Source: Viola odorata
Lineage: Eukaryota; Streptophyta; Magnoliopsida; Malpighiales; Violaceae
NCBI GenBank assembly: GCA_963691705.1
Contig: OY829545.1
Coordinates: 37,745,475-37,809,474 of the forward strand
DNA length: 64,000 nt
Direction: 5' to 3'
Shown here in pieces: positions 1-9,322 of the stretch. Below the pieces are notes generated by a model. It worked only from the letters and a program-made list of their open reading frames with translations. It was not told the DNA's origin and made no database searches. Numbering within the stretch: the first letter of the stretch is position 1; every line of letters begins with the position of its first letter. A program made the translations under genes and the position numbers.

Positions 1-373
1 TTTCCACGCCTCAGCATGTGACGGGTGAGACACAGTCCCGGGTTCAGGATTGGAGTTGGCATGCCACGCCATATCTTGACCGGTCTTGGGGACATGAAAA
101 GCCTCTTAAGTCTCGGTATCAACGGCATATAACGAAGAATCTTGAATGGTTTTGGTTTCCCCCTTAGAGCGCTTGCATTTCCTGGCTTGAACCGTGCTTG
201 CCCACAAACACGACAACTGTCCATATCTTTGTCTTCACCATAATACAACATGCAGTCATTCTTACAAACATGAATGTGTTGATAGCCAAGGCCCAAGGAT
301 CGCAACACCTTCTTGTCCCCTGTAAAGTTTGTTGGCATATTATGCCCGCGCGGCAACATCGTAGTAAAAGCAC
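1..373 (-). pseudogene. CACTA TNP2 transposase core, start of domain, frameshifted
   Basis: Reading leftwards, the minus strand encodes the beginning of the TNP2 domain: a 'GLGYQHIHVCKNDCMLYYG' stretch, then a second cysteine pair (SCRVCGQARF), then the 'RYMPLIPRLKRLF' block typical of plant TNP2. After that block the match moves to another frame (AWHANSNPEPG, then HAEAWK near the window edge), which implies an indel near position 95. The catalytic part would lie left of position 1. This continues the gene whose N-terminus is at 474-905. Confidence 0.8.
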
Positions 374-473
374 CGACTAACTTATTTTATTAACCTTCAC
401 TACTATTTGTGTCGGACTTGCCAGCCCACAATTCTTCCATAGCTGACAAAGTTGAGTGACTGGTTTGCAGCAT

Positions 474-905
474 CTAGTAGTCTGTAGAATCTAGCCGCTT
501 TAGGATTAGGAGGTTCCTTGTGAGGTTCATCATGATCCTCTGGTGCTTCTTCGTGAAACTCATTGGATTTACATTTTTACGGTTTGAAGGGCCTCCAACG
601 TGAAACTCACTGATATTTGGGCTTTCGTCCCCACTTATGGTACGAAATACGGGAGATTCACCATGAAAGTGCCATGTTGTATACTGAGGCACAAAACCCT
701 TACAAAATAAATGTGTGTGTACGTCTTCTACGTATTGGTATTTTACATTTTGACACTTGCAGCATGGGCATCTAATTCTCCCTTCATCAATACATTCAGG
801 ATGTAAATAGTCAAAGTTGAGAAAGAAGTTCACTCCTTCCATAAACTCTTCTCGAATAGCACCGGTTCTATGCTTACGATTGTACATCCATGTCCGATCA
901 GGCAA
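474..905 (-). CDS. CACTA transposase N-terminal domain (Transpos_assoc type), fragment
   Basis: The 143-residue frame begins MPDRTWMYN and continues through a helical 'EEFMEGVNFFLNFDYLHPEC' stretch to a cysteine/histidine cluster (IRCPCCKCQN, then HLFCKGF). This is the order of the transposase-associated N-terminal domain found in front of plant TNP2 transposases. The domain is thought to bind DNA at element ends. The tail after residue 90 is degenerate where the acidic linker to TNP2 should lie. The frame ends at 474, and the next part of the protein appears in another frame further left, so the gene is broken here. Confidence 0.85.
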   Translation of the reverse strand: MPDRTWMYNRKHRTGAIREEFMEGVNFFLNFDYLHPECIDEGRIRCPCCKCQNVKYQYVEDVHTHLFCKGFVPQYTTWHFHGESPVFRTISGDESPNISEFHVGGPSNRKNVNPMSFTKKHQRIMMNLTRNLLILKRLDSTDY

Positions 906-1121
906 AGAAATTTTGTTCTATGTTAAGAAGCAAACATTGTCATATATTCAAAACTGTAAATATTTATGACCTATATTAGGACTCCTTCATAAATATATAT
1001 ACCTCGCCATCTTCACCAGATTAATGCACCGAATTATGAATCACTACTTTAACAAAAAAAAAATTAATTAATATAGTTAATTATAAACAATTTTTTTATA
1101 AAAAATATAGGAAATATATCC

Positions 1122-1147
1122 GAGAGAGAGAGAGAGAGAGAGAGAGA
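1122..1147. repeat. (GA)n microsatellite
   Basis: An uninterrupted GA run of about 13 units lies in the 5' non-coding part of the CACTA element, between the transposase start and the subterminal repeats. Confidence 0.95.
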
Positions 1148-1199
1148 AGAGATAATAAATGAGAGGTGATGAGGTTCGCTGTGATGCGCATGTAGAGAA

Positions 1200-3126
1200 G
1201 GAGCTTTATCCGAATTTCCGACTGAATTTTTGTCAGAATATCATTTAGTAAAATGGTGCGCTTCATACTTTCGACGGATATTCGGTAAAAAAATTGGTCC
1301 GAAAACTTTTATTTTTTCCAACGAAAATTCGGTTAGAAACTTGTAAAATTCCACATAAATTTCTGACGGCGTCACCGACATAATTTTCGACGGAACACCG
1401 TCGAAAATCTGTTTAGTCCGCTTTAAACATTTGAAGGAAATTCTGTTGGAAAATCAAAAAAAATTATAATTGATGTGTGGTTTCAATTTTATCAGATGTC
1501 CCCGTAGGGACACTATGTATTTACCGCCTCTATGTATATAAAGGCTTATCTTGAGCATTTCACAAACGATGTGGTATATTTCCTCACCCATATCGATTTC
1601 CGACGCTATTTTTTACGAAGGCCCGTTGGAAATCCGGTAAGCGAAACGTTGCGTTTACCCATTTCTACGGACATGTTGTCAAAAACTTTCCCCGACACTT
1701 TCTTTCGTTGTTATAGGTTTCTTTTCATCGTTATAGGATCTCTACGTCGATTTCCGACGACATTTTCAATGGGTCTCCGTCGGAAATCCAGTAAGTAAAA
1801 CATTGCATTTAATTATTTCGACGAAGATGCGGTCTAAAATTTGGTCGAAGACGTTCCCCGATGCGTTATTTCGTCATTATAGGTTTTGTTTCGTCGCTAT
1901 AGGTTCTGAATGTCAAAAAGTCATTATTTTAATTGTTTTAAAGCCAATATCATTATTTTATCTTGGGAAGCCAATCTCATTATTGTAAATCAACAAAGTT
2001 GTAGATGCGCCAAGTCCTGTTATGTCATTCTTACAGTGAATTAAAAGAGATCGAGAGTAACCTGAATGAGTTCCATAAGAAAGTGAACATCTTTGGTATA
2101 ATTAAAGCTCAGAAGAAAGACTAGTAATTGCATGATGGAGGTCTTGTGTCGATGGAGTGCATTCTTCTATACCTATAGAGAACTTCCACCTCCTTATCTC
2201 CTCAACATCAACTCTCGCAACTACAATTTTCACTATGGGTTCTTTCAGTATCCTCGTTATTGATACAACCTTGTGAAAATGCAAGCTCTTGTTTCTTTCA
2301 ACGTGCTATTCTACTTTATACTGTTTGGGATATATGTAATTACAGTATTGCCACATCATGGTTTCGCAATGAAATCAGGTGCATGAGGTCTAATCGGTAT
2401 TTAATTGTTCATTGCGTCACAACAAGCGACTCTAACAACACTGCTGATCAAAACACCGAATTAGAGATTATAGTGGGCAAATATTAATGGATATTCGTTC
2501 CTACTTTGTTATTTATCCATTTATCATACTAGGTTTCTTTAAAAATTGAAGAGAACTAAAATGTGGAAAAGAAATATTACACCTGTTGCGACAATAGAAA
2601 CTCATCGTAATAAGTACGAATTTCGTCACTAAAAGTATGAATATCGTCGTTATATTCTTAAATGAAACTGTGTGTTTCACGATTTCGGCGGACATTAGGT
2701 CGGAAAGTACGTCGCAAAAAATATTACTTTTCTGACTAAAAAATTCCATAGAAAATGTAAACTTTTTTCCGACCAACTTGTCTATCGAAACGTTTTCAAC
2801 GGATTACTCGATCGGAAGCCTCTCGCGGAAATATTTGGCGCGATACTTCTACTTGGCGCCAAATGTTTCCAATGGATCTTTCGTCGCAAAATTATTTTTG
2901 ACGGAAACACTAGGTCGGGAATATTTGGCGCCATACTTCTACCTGGCGCCAACATTTTGCGACGGAGTTTCCCTCGCAAACATTTTTTGACGGAATATTC
3001 CGTCGCAAATGTTCCTATTTTCTGTCGCTGATTTTTTTTATAAGAAAAAATAGGGTTGTTCCGACGGAGAGTTCGTCAGAAATTGTCACATTTTTCAACG
3101 GAAAGTTTTTCGTCGAAAATAAGTAG
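1200..3126. repeat. CACTA subterminal repeat region
   Basis: This long non-coding stretch is filled with short inverted motifs of the form TTCGACGGA...TCCGTCGAAA, for example around 1260-1410, 1595-1770 and 2680-3120. In En/Spm-type elements, subterminal motif arrays are the binding sites of the element's own DNA-binding protein. The segment 1990-2510 lacks the motif and may be an insertion or a remnant of a 5' exon. I cannot assign it. Confidence 0.7.
2828..2964. repeat. Two direct copies of a GGCGCC hairpin unit
   Basis: Two roughly 36-bp units, at about 2830-2865 and 2930-2964, each read TTTGGCGC, a 12-nt spacer, then GGCGCCAA. Each is therefore a small hairpin, and the pair is a direct repeat 100 bp apart. 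They sit close to the CACTA right end among the subterminal motifs. Confidence 0.8.
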
Positions 3127-3139
3127 TTTTTTTGTATTG
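3127..3139 (-). repeat. CACTA terminal inverted repeat, right end
   Basis: On the minus strand the element begins CAATACAAAAAAA, followed by ACTACTTATTTTCGACG. This fits a decayed CACTA end abutting the subterminal motifs. The matching left end is outside the window. Confidence 0.6.
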
Positions 3140-3162
3140 TTTGACAAGGCATTATTGTAGAA

Positions 3163-3720
3163 TTCGTGTGCCCATGTTGCAATCAAGCAGATGAGACTCT
3201 TGATCATCTTACTTTATATTGTAGTCTCACGAAGAGAATTTGGGAATTGAGTGATTTACAGGGCTTAGTCATTTTTCCGCCAAACGCCACGTTATAAGAA
3301 TGGTTGGGAATCTTGTAGGGATTACTTTCAGTGTTTGAGGTAGAGGAGATGAGCTCAATTCTTTGGGCGATCTAGAATTATAAGAATCTCGTGTTTTTAA
3401 ATAGGAATATGATTCCCTTATGTGTATTCTACCCCGAGGTGCACAGCTTCTGTCTGATTATAGAGAAGTCAATGAGAGGGTTGATCAGGTTGTAAGATTA
3501 GTGGAGCGACTGCGTGAGGTGTCTTGGTGCCCCCCAAGGGTGCTACCATATGCCTTAATACTAATGTTGTTATTACTTCAGACTATGTTGGGATGGGGAT
3601 CGTTGCTTGGGATAATGCAGGTACTTGTGGTTTCTTAGCAGCGGATTTTGTGCCTTTTAGATATGATGTAGCGATGGCCGAGGGGTTGGCGATCTGAAAG
3701 ACAATTCGGTTGGTGCTTGG
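3163..3720 (+). pseudogene. LINE (L1-type) relic: zinc-binding zf-RVT and start of RNase H domain
   Basis: The plus strand encodes FVCPCCNQADETLDHL, a spaced cysteine, then RIWEL. This is the CPxC-H-C-W pattern of the zinc-binding region after plant non-LTR reverse transcriptases. Further on come NRN-type residues near 3400 and an RNase H-like stretch (VGMGIVAWDNAG, then DVAMAEGLAI) near 3585-3697. Several stops interrupt it (for example near 3294 and 3317), so it is dead. The frame runs to about 3720, where an LTR begins. The missing end of RNase H reappears at 6000-6098. Confidence 0.7.
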
Positions 3721-4308
3721 GTGTCGAGTCCAACAAAAATAAATACAACTTATCAATTCCTATAAAAGATTGCAAATAGTGGTAAGAGGATCGATCCATA
3801 GAGAATAGTTAGACTTAAAACAAGATAAAAGACCAGAATAAAACACTTAGGTGACATGGGGGTTTTCGTTTAAAACTAAGAACAAAAAATAAATAAAGCG
3901 AGTAAACAGTCTTGGCCCAAAACGGGATTCTTGGTCAAGACACAAATCTAGAAACGAGAATCAAATATATGAGGTGAATACCTAGTAGAGGCTTGGCAAG
4001 CGATGAGATATGAGTTGCAATTATGGACACAAGGGTATTCGTCTTCAATCTACAAAGTTGCAATAGGATCAAGGTACGCTTATGACCCTTGCTTCCCTCC
4101 TGCCTCAACACTAGGGGTGTACACGGGCCGGTTCGGTCCGGTTCTTGGGCTAGAACCGGACCGGACCGGACTTACCGGTTCCTGTCCAGGACAGAACCGG
4201 CCCGGCCCGGACACTTCCGGTCCGGGCCGGGCCGGTTCCGGTTCTGGGCCGGAATTTTTTTTTTTTTTTTGACTTAAAATTTATTTTTACACATAAATAC
4301 AAAAAAAG

Positions 4309-4377
4309 TGGAGCCAAGAGGGTTTGAACCTCTCCCCTTTAATATAATAAGTGATGAGTTAACCATTGAACCAAATG
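4309..4377 (-). other. tRNA-like module with pol III A and B boxes (hAT 1)
   Basis: On the minus strand an A box TGGTTCAATGG (4363-4373) precedes a B box GGTTCAAACCC (4320-4330). The module ends TTGGCTCCAC, like a tRNA T-arm and 3' acceptor strand. Box spacing is about 33 bp, tRNA-like. The 5' acceptor strand pairs poorly with the 3' strand and no clear anticodon arm forms, so this is tRNA-derived rather than a functional tRNA. Two more copies are in the hAT at 46366-47597. Confidence 0.6.
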
Positions 4378-4395
4378 GATATTTTGATATTATTA

Positions 4396-4398
<3 letters not shown>

Positions 4399-4467
<69 letters not shown>
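4399..4467. repeat. (TA)n microsatellite
   Basis: An uninterrupted TA run of about 34 units lies between the tRNA-like module and the left arm of the inverted repeat in hAT element 1. Confidence 0.95.
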
Positions 4468-4468
<1 letters not shown>

Positions 4469-4615
4469 CCGGACCAGAAACCGGACCGGAACCGTCCTTT
4501 TTTTGGCCCGGACCGGACCGGAAAGTTCCGGTTCGGTCCGATTCTCCATCCCTCAAATCCGGGAACCGGCCTGGAGAACCGGTAGAACCGAAAATATATA
4601 TTTATATATTTATAA

Positions 4616-4664
<49 letters not shown>

Positions 4665-4787
4665 CGGTTCTACCGGTTCTCCAGGCCGGTTCCCGGATTT
4701 GAGGGATGGAGAATCGGACCGAACCGGAACTTTCCGGTCCGGTCCGGGCCAAAAAAAGGACGGTTCCGGTCCGGTTTCTGGTCCGGC
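4468..4787. repeat. Large inverted repeat, about 133-bp arms
   Basis: Positions 4468-4600 and 4655-4787 are reverse complements that I can follow base for base over their GC-rich part. The loop is about 54 bp of AT-rich sequence. The arms contain the hAT 3' terminal region, so the 3' half of the element appears to have been duplicated in inverted orientation. Transcription through it would give a long hairpin RNA. Confidence 0.9.
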
Positions 4788-5382
4788 TCGGTTCTTGTAC
4801 ACCCTTACTCAACACCACCTTAGGTATGCTTAGAGATGATGTCATACTAACTAGCACCTTGCTAGTTAAAAGGTTTATTGAGTTGGCAGATGAACGACTA
4901 GAGGAAGACAACTCCAGACTAGTATCCTCGGGCGTCAATCGGGACTGGATCTGATTAACCTTTCCCCCTACCATTTCGCGGTCCCGCCGCTAGCACGTAG
5001 GTGTCTACTTCTATCCTCTTGGTCGATAATCCACGACCCAGAGGAATGACTGCTGCATTATCTATTCAACTCTAGGTTAGCTTGATCTAAAATCAAGCAA
5101 AAAATACGTTAAGAATACTCGTGAGATGAATTAAATGTAGATTTAAAGATTAATAAGAACGATTAGGTCTCATACAAACTCATACTCATGCTTTACACGC
5201 CTCTACTAAGGATAAGAAAGATTAACTAAAGAAAGACAAGAAAATAAAGAAAACGATAATACTATTAAAAATAAAATTCCTACGTCTTCAAGGTTGAAGA
5301 CGATAGAAGAAACAAGTTCCAAACCAGAGAAGAGAGAAGAAGAGATGATGTAGGAGAGATCCTATGATGATCTTAGATGCCT

Positions 5383-5406
5383 CCCCCCCCCCCCCCCCCC
5401 CCCCCC
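5383..5406. repeat. Poly-C tract of 24 nt
   Basis: A pure C run (G run on the LTR's coding strand) lies about 12-35 nt downstream of the LTR's minus-strand TATA box, which places it at the expected transcription start. Confidence 0.95.
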
Positions 5407-5417
5407 AATAGGGAGAG

Positions 5418-5425
5418 TATTTATA
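5418..5425 (-). promoter_or_regulatory. TATA box of the Athila-like LTR
   Basis: The minus strand reads CACTATAAATACTCT, a good plant TATA box in U3 position, followed by the G run and by A/G-rich leader sequence. Confidence 0.6.
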
Positions 5426-5999
5426 GTGTTCTTCCTCCCTTAAAACCTCTAACAAATCCTAGTTTAAAAGATTGTGATTTGATTCTAAATCACCAACCAA
5501 ATTAAATCAAATCACAAATCCCTAATCTTCCTCCGTGTTTGAATTTCAAAGATATGTCCAGCCACTTCTTCTAGAAGCAGCAGTGCAAGCAAGCGTCCTC
5601 TGCCAATCGGCCCAAGACCAATGTTTTATTTCTTCAAGCCCAGCTGAAATCTTTTGCCGGCCAAGAAGGATTGTCTTGGCCAAGAAAGGTGTCTGCTCCA
5701 TTTTGTCCAGATTTTGCTCTTTTCTGCCCCTCTTTGCTTACTTCCTCTCCAGATCTGTTTCTTGCAATAATCGAGTGATTCACACCAAAATCAATAGCAT
5801 ACCATTCAAAATTGCAAGAGAACAGGTGGTAAAAACCACTACAATTAAGGCTCAATCAGCTGGTAATATAGAACAACATAGAAAGAATTCAAGTTCAGTT
5901 AGATTGTTTCCAAATGATTCAAGCCATTCACTCTAATGATAAACCACGTACTAGCACAGGTTTTGTGTGAGGGATATTTGTTGTTATGCTAGGATGTTT

Positions 6000-6098
6000 A
6001 GCTCACATGTGTTTATTCATGTTAAGAGGGGTGTTAAAATATAGTAGCCCATGCTCTTGCTCATAAAACAATAACACGTGTTTGGTAGAATTTTAGGT
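6000..6098 (+). pseudogene. LINE RNase H domain, C-terminal end
   Basis: The plus strand gives HVKRG, then, after a small frameshift, VAHALAHKTITRVW and a stop near 6090. 'N-x-VAHALA' is the usual end of RNase H in plant L1-type elements. It matches the missing tail of the relic at 3163-3720, which shows that the LTR between them inserted into a LINE. Confidence 0.6.
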
Positions 6099-6255
6099 AA
6101 ACGTTTCCTAACGACGTGATTAGTAGTCTACTGTTTCAGTAACGATATGAATATGAATTATTTAAAAAAAAAATCAAATTACAACAATCACAAAGAGTCT
6201 TTTTAAGGAAAAAAAATGAATATCCAGTGGCGCGGCAGCGTGCGGCCCCCCTAGT

Positions 6256-7752
6256 TAGGGGTGTCAATTAGACCCGGAACCCGAAGACCCGGACCCAGGC
6301 CAGGAGTTTCGGGTCGAGACAGGGTCTAATTTTTGGACCTGGATTTGGTCGGGACCAGACCGGGTCTATCCGGGCCAGACCCAGACCCGAGACCCGGAAT
6401 TATTTAATTGCTAAAAAAGAAAAAACCTAAACACTAAACCAGTAGCAACAACTTTCCTCTTCGTTCTTCTCTTCTTCAGCCACTGCACACCACCACACTT
6501 GACCACCACCAGCAACCACACACACCTGACCTCCTCCTCCAATAAATTCATCACCATCATCGTCAATTCGTCATTCACCCACCGTCGTGCACCTCCTTAC
6601 CGTGACCTCCTCCTCCTCCAACAGCAGCCACACCGTGACCTCCTTCACTGTCGTGCACCTCATTTCTTAGTCTCTCCTCGTCCCCGTCCGTCTCCGCCGC
6701 GCCATAAAAAGATACATCCGATTCTGAGGTAAACTCTCTTCCCACACTCCTGAATCTGTTTTATATATTTTTTGAGGAATTTAAAGGGTTTTATTTTAAC
6801 TAGTTAATTATGGAGGATGAATGCTATATTATGTACTAAATATGTATGAATTGCAGTGTGTATGAATATAATTATGGAGGGTCTTAAATAGAGCAATTTA
6901 ACTAGTTAATAGAGCAATATGTATTGAATATAATCCTTCTACTGCTATATGTCAACCGCTGCATGAATTCCTAGCAGATACTAAATGAATTCCTTTTCCA
7001 TATAAAAACTCCTATAGTAAGGAAGCAAAGTGATTTATGAAAGGACATGAATTGTGTTCTTCTAGGTATCTATCAAAATGGCAAATGAATTGATCATAGG
7101 CAGCAACTTAAGTTAGTTTAGTTTGAAAGTAGAAATAAGAGTAGTACTAGGTAGGCATATAGAACGAGTATTAATAATTATTAGGGGAGTGTATTTAATT
7201 TATTAACTTCTATTGGTTTTGGGATAACATGGAGGAGAATGAAGTGAGTAATAGAAAGGAAATGGAATAAGATGATGTTATGAATGGAATAGAGGTGGAG
7301 AAAGGGAAGGAGTGGGATATGGTATTTATGCAGAATTTGAGAAAAACTTGACTGAAATTTGTAGATTGTTTTGCTCTACTGGGTTGCCTTTTCATTTAGC
7401 AAAAAATCCTCACTTTATAAAGCTCTTTTCTTTATTCCAAATGTAGATGGAAAATTACTCCTTGGAAGCTAATTGGAATACAACAATAGAGGATGACATT
7501 GATGATTTCACTGAAGATGATGTTCCACCTACCGTTGAAGAAGGAAACAATGCTTATCCATCTACAACTACAACAACTGCAGCAAGTAATAAAAGGAAGA
7601 AAACTCTCACTTCAAAGTGGTGGGAGTTTTTTGATTTATTGTCGGCTAGTGAAGGAGACGATCATAGATGGTCCAGATGCAAGAAGTGTGGAATAAAGTC
7701 TAGTAATGGAACTAACACTATGAGGAAGCATTTCTGAGTTTGTCAAAGGTTG
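6256..7752 (+). mobile_element. hAT element 3, 5' part with BED-finger transposase start
   Basis: The element starts TAGGGGTGTCAATTAGACCC, the same terminus type as hAT 1 and 2, followed by a GACCCGG-rich subterminal block. The stretch 6430-7440 looks like a leader with introns: CCACCA-rich up to 6735, then AT-rich. A BED zinc finger is encoded at 7447-7737. The sequence then changes to LTR-element material, and no matching right end or 8-bp duplication was found. The element is 3'-truncated. Confidence 0.65.
7447..7737 (+). CDS. hAT transposase N-terminus with BED zinc finger, truncated
   Basis: The 96-residue frame has an acidic N-terminus (EDDIDDFTEDD), a Lys-rich NRKR-like patch (SNKRKKTLTSK) and a BED finger: KWWEFFDLL, then WSRCKKCG, then NTMRKHF. 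The finger is C-x2-C...H-x4-C if the frame is read through the TGA at 7735-7737 to the next VCQ. BED fingers bind DNA at the N-terminus of hAT transposases. The catalytic domain and dimerisation domain are absent. The ATG at 7447 follows a plausible intron end (CCAAATGTAG). Confidence 0.75.
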   Translation: MENYSLEANWNTTIEDDIDDFTEDDVPPTVEEGNNAYPSTTTTTAASNKRKKTLTSKWWEFFDLLSASEGDDHRWSRCKKCGIKSSNGTNTMRKHF

Positions 7753-7884
7753 GGCAACTCGAATTAGGTCAGTCTCATATAGTAGGACCCTGTGTACAAT
7801 TGAGTCATCTCGCTAAACTCAACTTGGAGTATGATGCTAGCGTTTTCACTTTGCCGAGTAACGCAAATCTGCCCGAGTACTATG

Positions 7885-7910
7885 ACTCTGCTCTAGACCT
7901 AGGGAAGAGT
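7885..7910. repeat. 26-bp palindrome, copy 1 of 5
   Basis: Imperfect palindrome around CTAGACCTAG with a 2-nt AC spacer. The right arm CTAGGGAAGAGT fits the consensus, and the left arm has two mismatches. Other copies are at 8122, 8751, 9297 and 10280. Confidence 0.85.
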
Positions 7911-8121
7911 ATTCCAGAACCAGAAGCAAATCCTGCACAAGAGGCAGAAGTTGTTACTCAACCAAGTCAACCCAATCAGAACCAAAATCATCCCAACACT
8001 TTAATGGACAAGGAAATAAACTAGTATGAAATAGAACCGATACAGGAAATACAAGAAGTTGCTCATACACCTGATAACGCTGTCACAGTACTAAGTGATA
8101 AGAATTTGCCTGAGCGCCCTG

Positions 8122-8147
8122 ACTCTTCGCTAGACCTAGGGAAGAGT
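8122..8147. repeat. 26-bp palindrome, copy 2 of 5
   Basis: The best copy: arms of 12 nt (ACTCTTCGCTAG and CTAGGGAAGAGT) pair at 11 of 12 positions around an AC spacer. Confidence 0.88.
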
Positions 8148-8750
8148 ATTCAAGAACCAAAAACTAGCCCAAACAGGGAGACAAGAATCATTATCCAGCC
8201 AGACTAGCCAGATCAATCCTAGAATCATCCTGAAACTTTGCTGGAATAGGAGATGAAGGTTGCGGACCCTTGTCATAGCATCAAGTCAGAGGAGAATGTG
8301 AGGAATATTGAGAAAGAGATTGAAGTGGTTGAGAATCCACAAACGGTTGTGTGTGAGAGGGAAGTTCTCAAATTATTTGATTATATTGATCCTTTTATTG
8401 AATCACCCTTCACTCACAACTAATCTTTTCTCTTTATTCCGTAGGAACCCAAATTAGAATTGGAATCATGTCATGGCTACCTGCAAATTGCATTACTAGA
8501 GGACCCTACACTACATGAGATCATTCTCATCAAACTACGTGCATGGAAAGCATTCAGTAGAATTAGTTGACGAAGTGATGATCAAAAAGTCGAGCCTATG
8601 ACTATAAACAAGGGCGCTTCTTGGGAGGCAACCCATGTTTCTTTTCATTCTCCTCACTTTTATTTTTATTTTTAACCAGTCTCTTTATTTCCTCTCAAAT
8701 GATTGATTTCTTGACACTTTTCAGCAATCACCTCAAACAGGCGCAGGTAG

Positions 8751-8776
8751 ACTCTTCCCTAGACCTAGGGCAGAGA
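8751..8776. repeat. 26-bp palindrome, copy 3 of 5
   Basis: Left arm ACTCTTCCCTAG is exact to consensus. The right arm CTAGGGCAGAGA has two changes. This copy lies outside any convincing reading frame. Confidence 0.88.
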
Positions 8777-9296
8777 TGGACAATTTTCACAGAGCAGCTA
8801 CAGATCTTTTCACAACTGCCAGCACACCACTTGCCATGTCTTCACACTCCAGGAGAAGATCGTCGCAACCATGGAATGAGCCTTTTAAGCTCCATCCCCG
8901 ACCCCAACTTAATGCCACTCCCCCAGGTTTTATCTTTCCTTCCCACAATGTATCCGATAAGTGTGGGGATGCACTTTTGTGTATATATGTGTGTTTTGGG
9001 TATGTTTTTTATATTTTCACAAAATTTTCAATTTTTCTGCATATTTGTTAAGAATTTTTGCAAGTGCTTCTACCTATTTTAACTCTTGCATGTGGAGGTT
9101 TTTCTTTCTTTTGTTTTTGCACTCTTTGTACCAACCAATAACCCCAAATCCGTAGAGCCATGTAGATACCTGATTGACCAACTCAAATCTACATTACTAA
9201 ATGCTTTCGACACTACTTCATGCATATTTATCCACATAGATGTATCATTAGTAATGATGAAACCTAGGAGATAGATTACTGGAACAAGTACTGTCT

Positions 9297-9322
9297 TCTC
9301 TTCCCTAGACCTAGGGATGAGG
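9297..9322. repeat. 26-bp palindrome, copy 4 of 5
   Basis: The core CCCTAGACCTAGGG is exact and the outer arms are partly decayed. It lies in non-coding sequence. Confidence 0.85.

Larger units (their letters stand above)
1..3139 (-). mobile_element. CACTA (En/Spm-type) DNA transposon, truncated by window edge
   Basis: A TNP2-type transposase on the minus strand is followed to its 5' side by about 1.9 kb of short inverted 'GACGGA...TCCGTC' repeats, the usual subterminal structure of plant CACTA elements. The right terminus is at 3139, where the minus strand reads CAATACAAAAAAA, one mismatch from the canonical CACTACAAGAAA-like end. The left half lies outside the window, so the 3-bp target duplication cannot be checked. 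The coding part is frameshifted, so the copy is probably not autonomous. Sequence beyond 3139 is a LINE relic, the likely insertion target. Confidence 0.85.
4112..4807. mobile_element. Non-autonomous hAT element 1 (8-bp TSD CTCAACAC)
   Basis: The ends are TAGGGGTGTACA and, on the other strand, TAAGGGTGTACA. Perfect 8-bp duplications CTCAACAC flank it at 4104-4111 and 4808-4815, which is diagnostic of the hAT superfamily. There is no transposase. The interior holds GC-rich 'CCGGTTCGGTCCGG' blocks, a tRNA-like module (4309-4377), a TA microsatellite and a very large inverted repeat. It sits inside the Athila-like LTR. A related element lies at 46366-47597. Confidence 0.93.
3721..5936 (-). mobile_element. 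Athila-like LTR (solo or partial), interrupted by a hAT element
   Basis: The left end begins TGTCGAGTCCAAC, followed by a 'TAGTGGTAAGAGGATCGATC' stretch. This is the reverse complement of the '...GATCGAACCTCTTACCACT' signature near the 3' end of Athila-type LTRs (compare 10880-10915). A TATA box lies on the minus strand at 5418-5425. LINE RNase H sequence flanks both sides, so this is an insertion. The right boundary and the target duplication are not certain. No internal domain of this element is present, which suggests a solo LTR. Confidence 0.6.
7740..8440 (+). pseudogene. Unrecognised retroelement ORF remnant
   Basis: A frame from 7740 to 8024 encodes 94 residues rich in Asn, Gln, Pro and Glu, including SALDLGKSIPEPEAN. 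A second, stop-interrupted copy of the same idea follows at about 8100-8200 (SLDLGKSIQEP), so the region contains a diverged internal duplication. I do not recognise a domain. The position just before the GGGAGGCAACCC motif suggests the C-terminal part of a retroelement polyprotein or an extra ORF. Confidence 0.35.

Noticed and set aside
2102..2487. Possible exon within the CACTA 5' region
   Set aside because: Frames of 60-75 residues on both strands, no splice logic or family resemblance; left as unassigned.
4309..4377. A functional tRNA gene
   Set aside because: A and B boxes are present, but the acceptor strands do not pair and there is no proper anticodon arm; kept only as a tRNA-like module.
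4274..4974. Several long open frames of repeated Ile-Tyr with Arg/Pro-rich ends
   Set aside because: They are translations of the TA microsatellite and of the hAT inverted repeat on both strands; no gene-like composition.
6499..6732. Thr/His/Pro-rich 77-residue frame in hAT element 3
   Set aside because: CCACCA-rich leader sequence upstream of the transposase start; composition explains the open frame.
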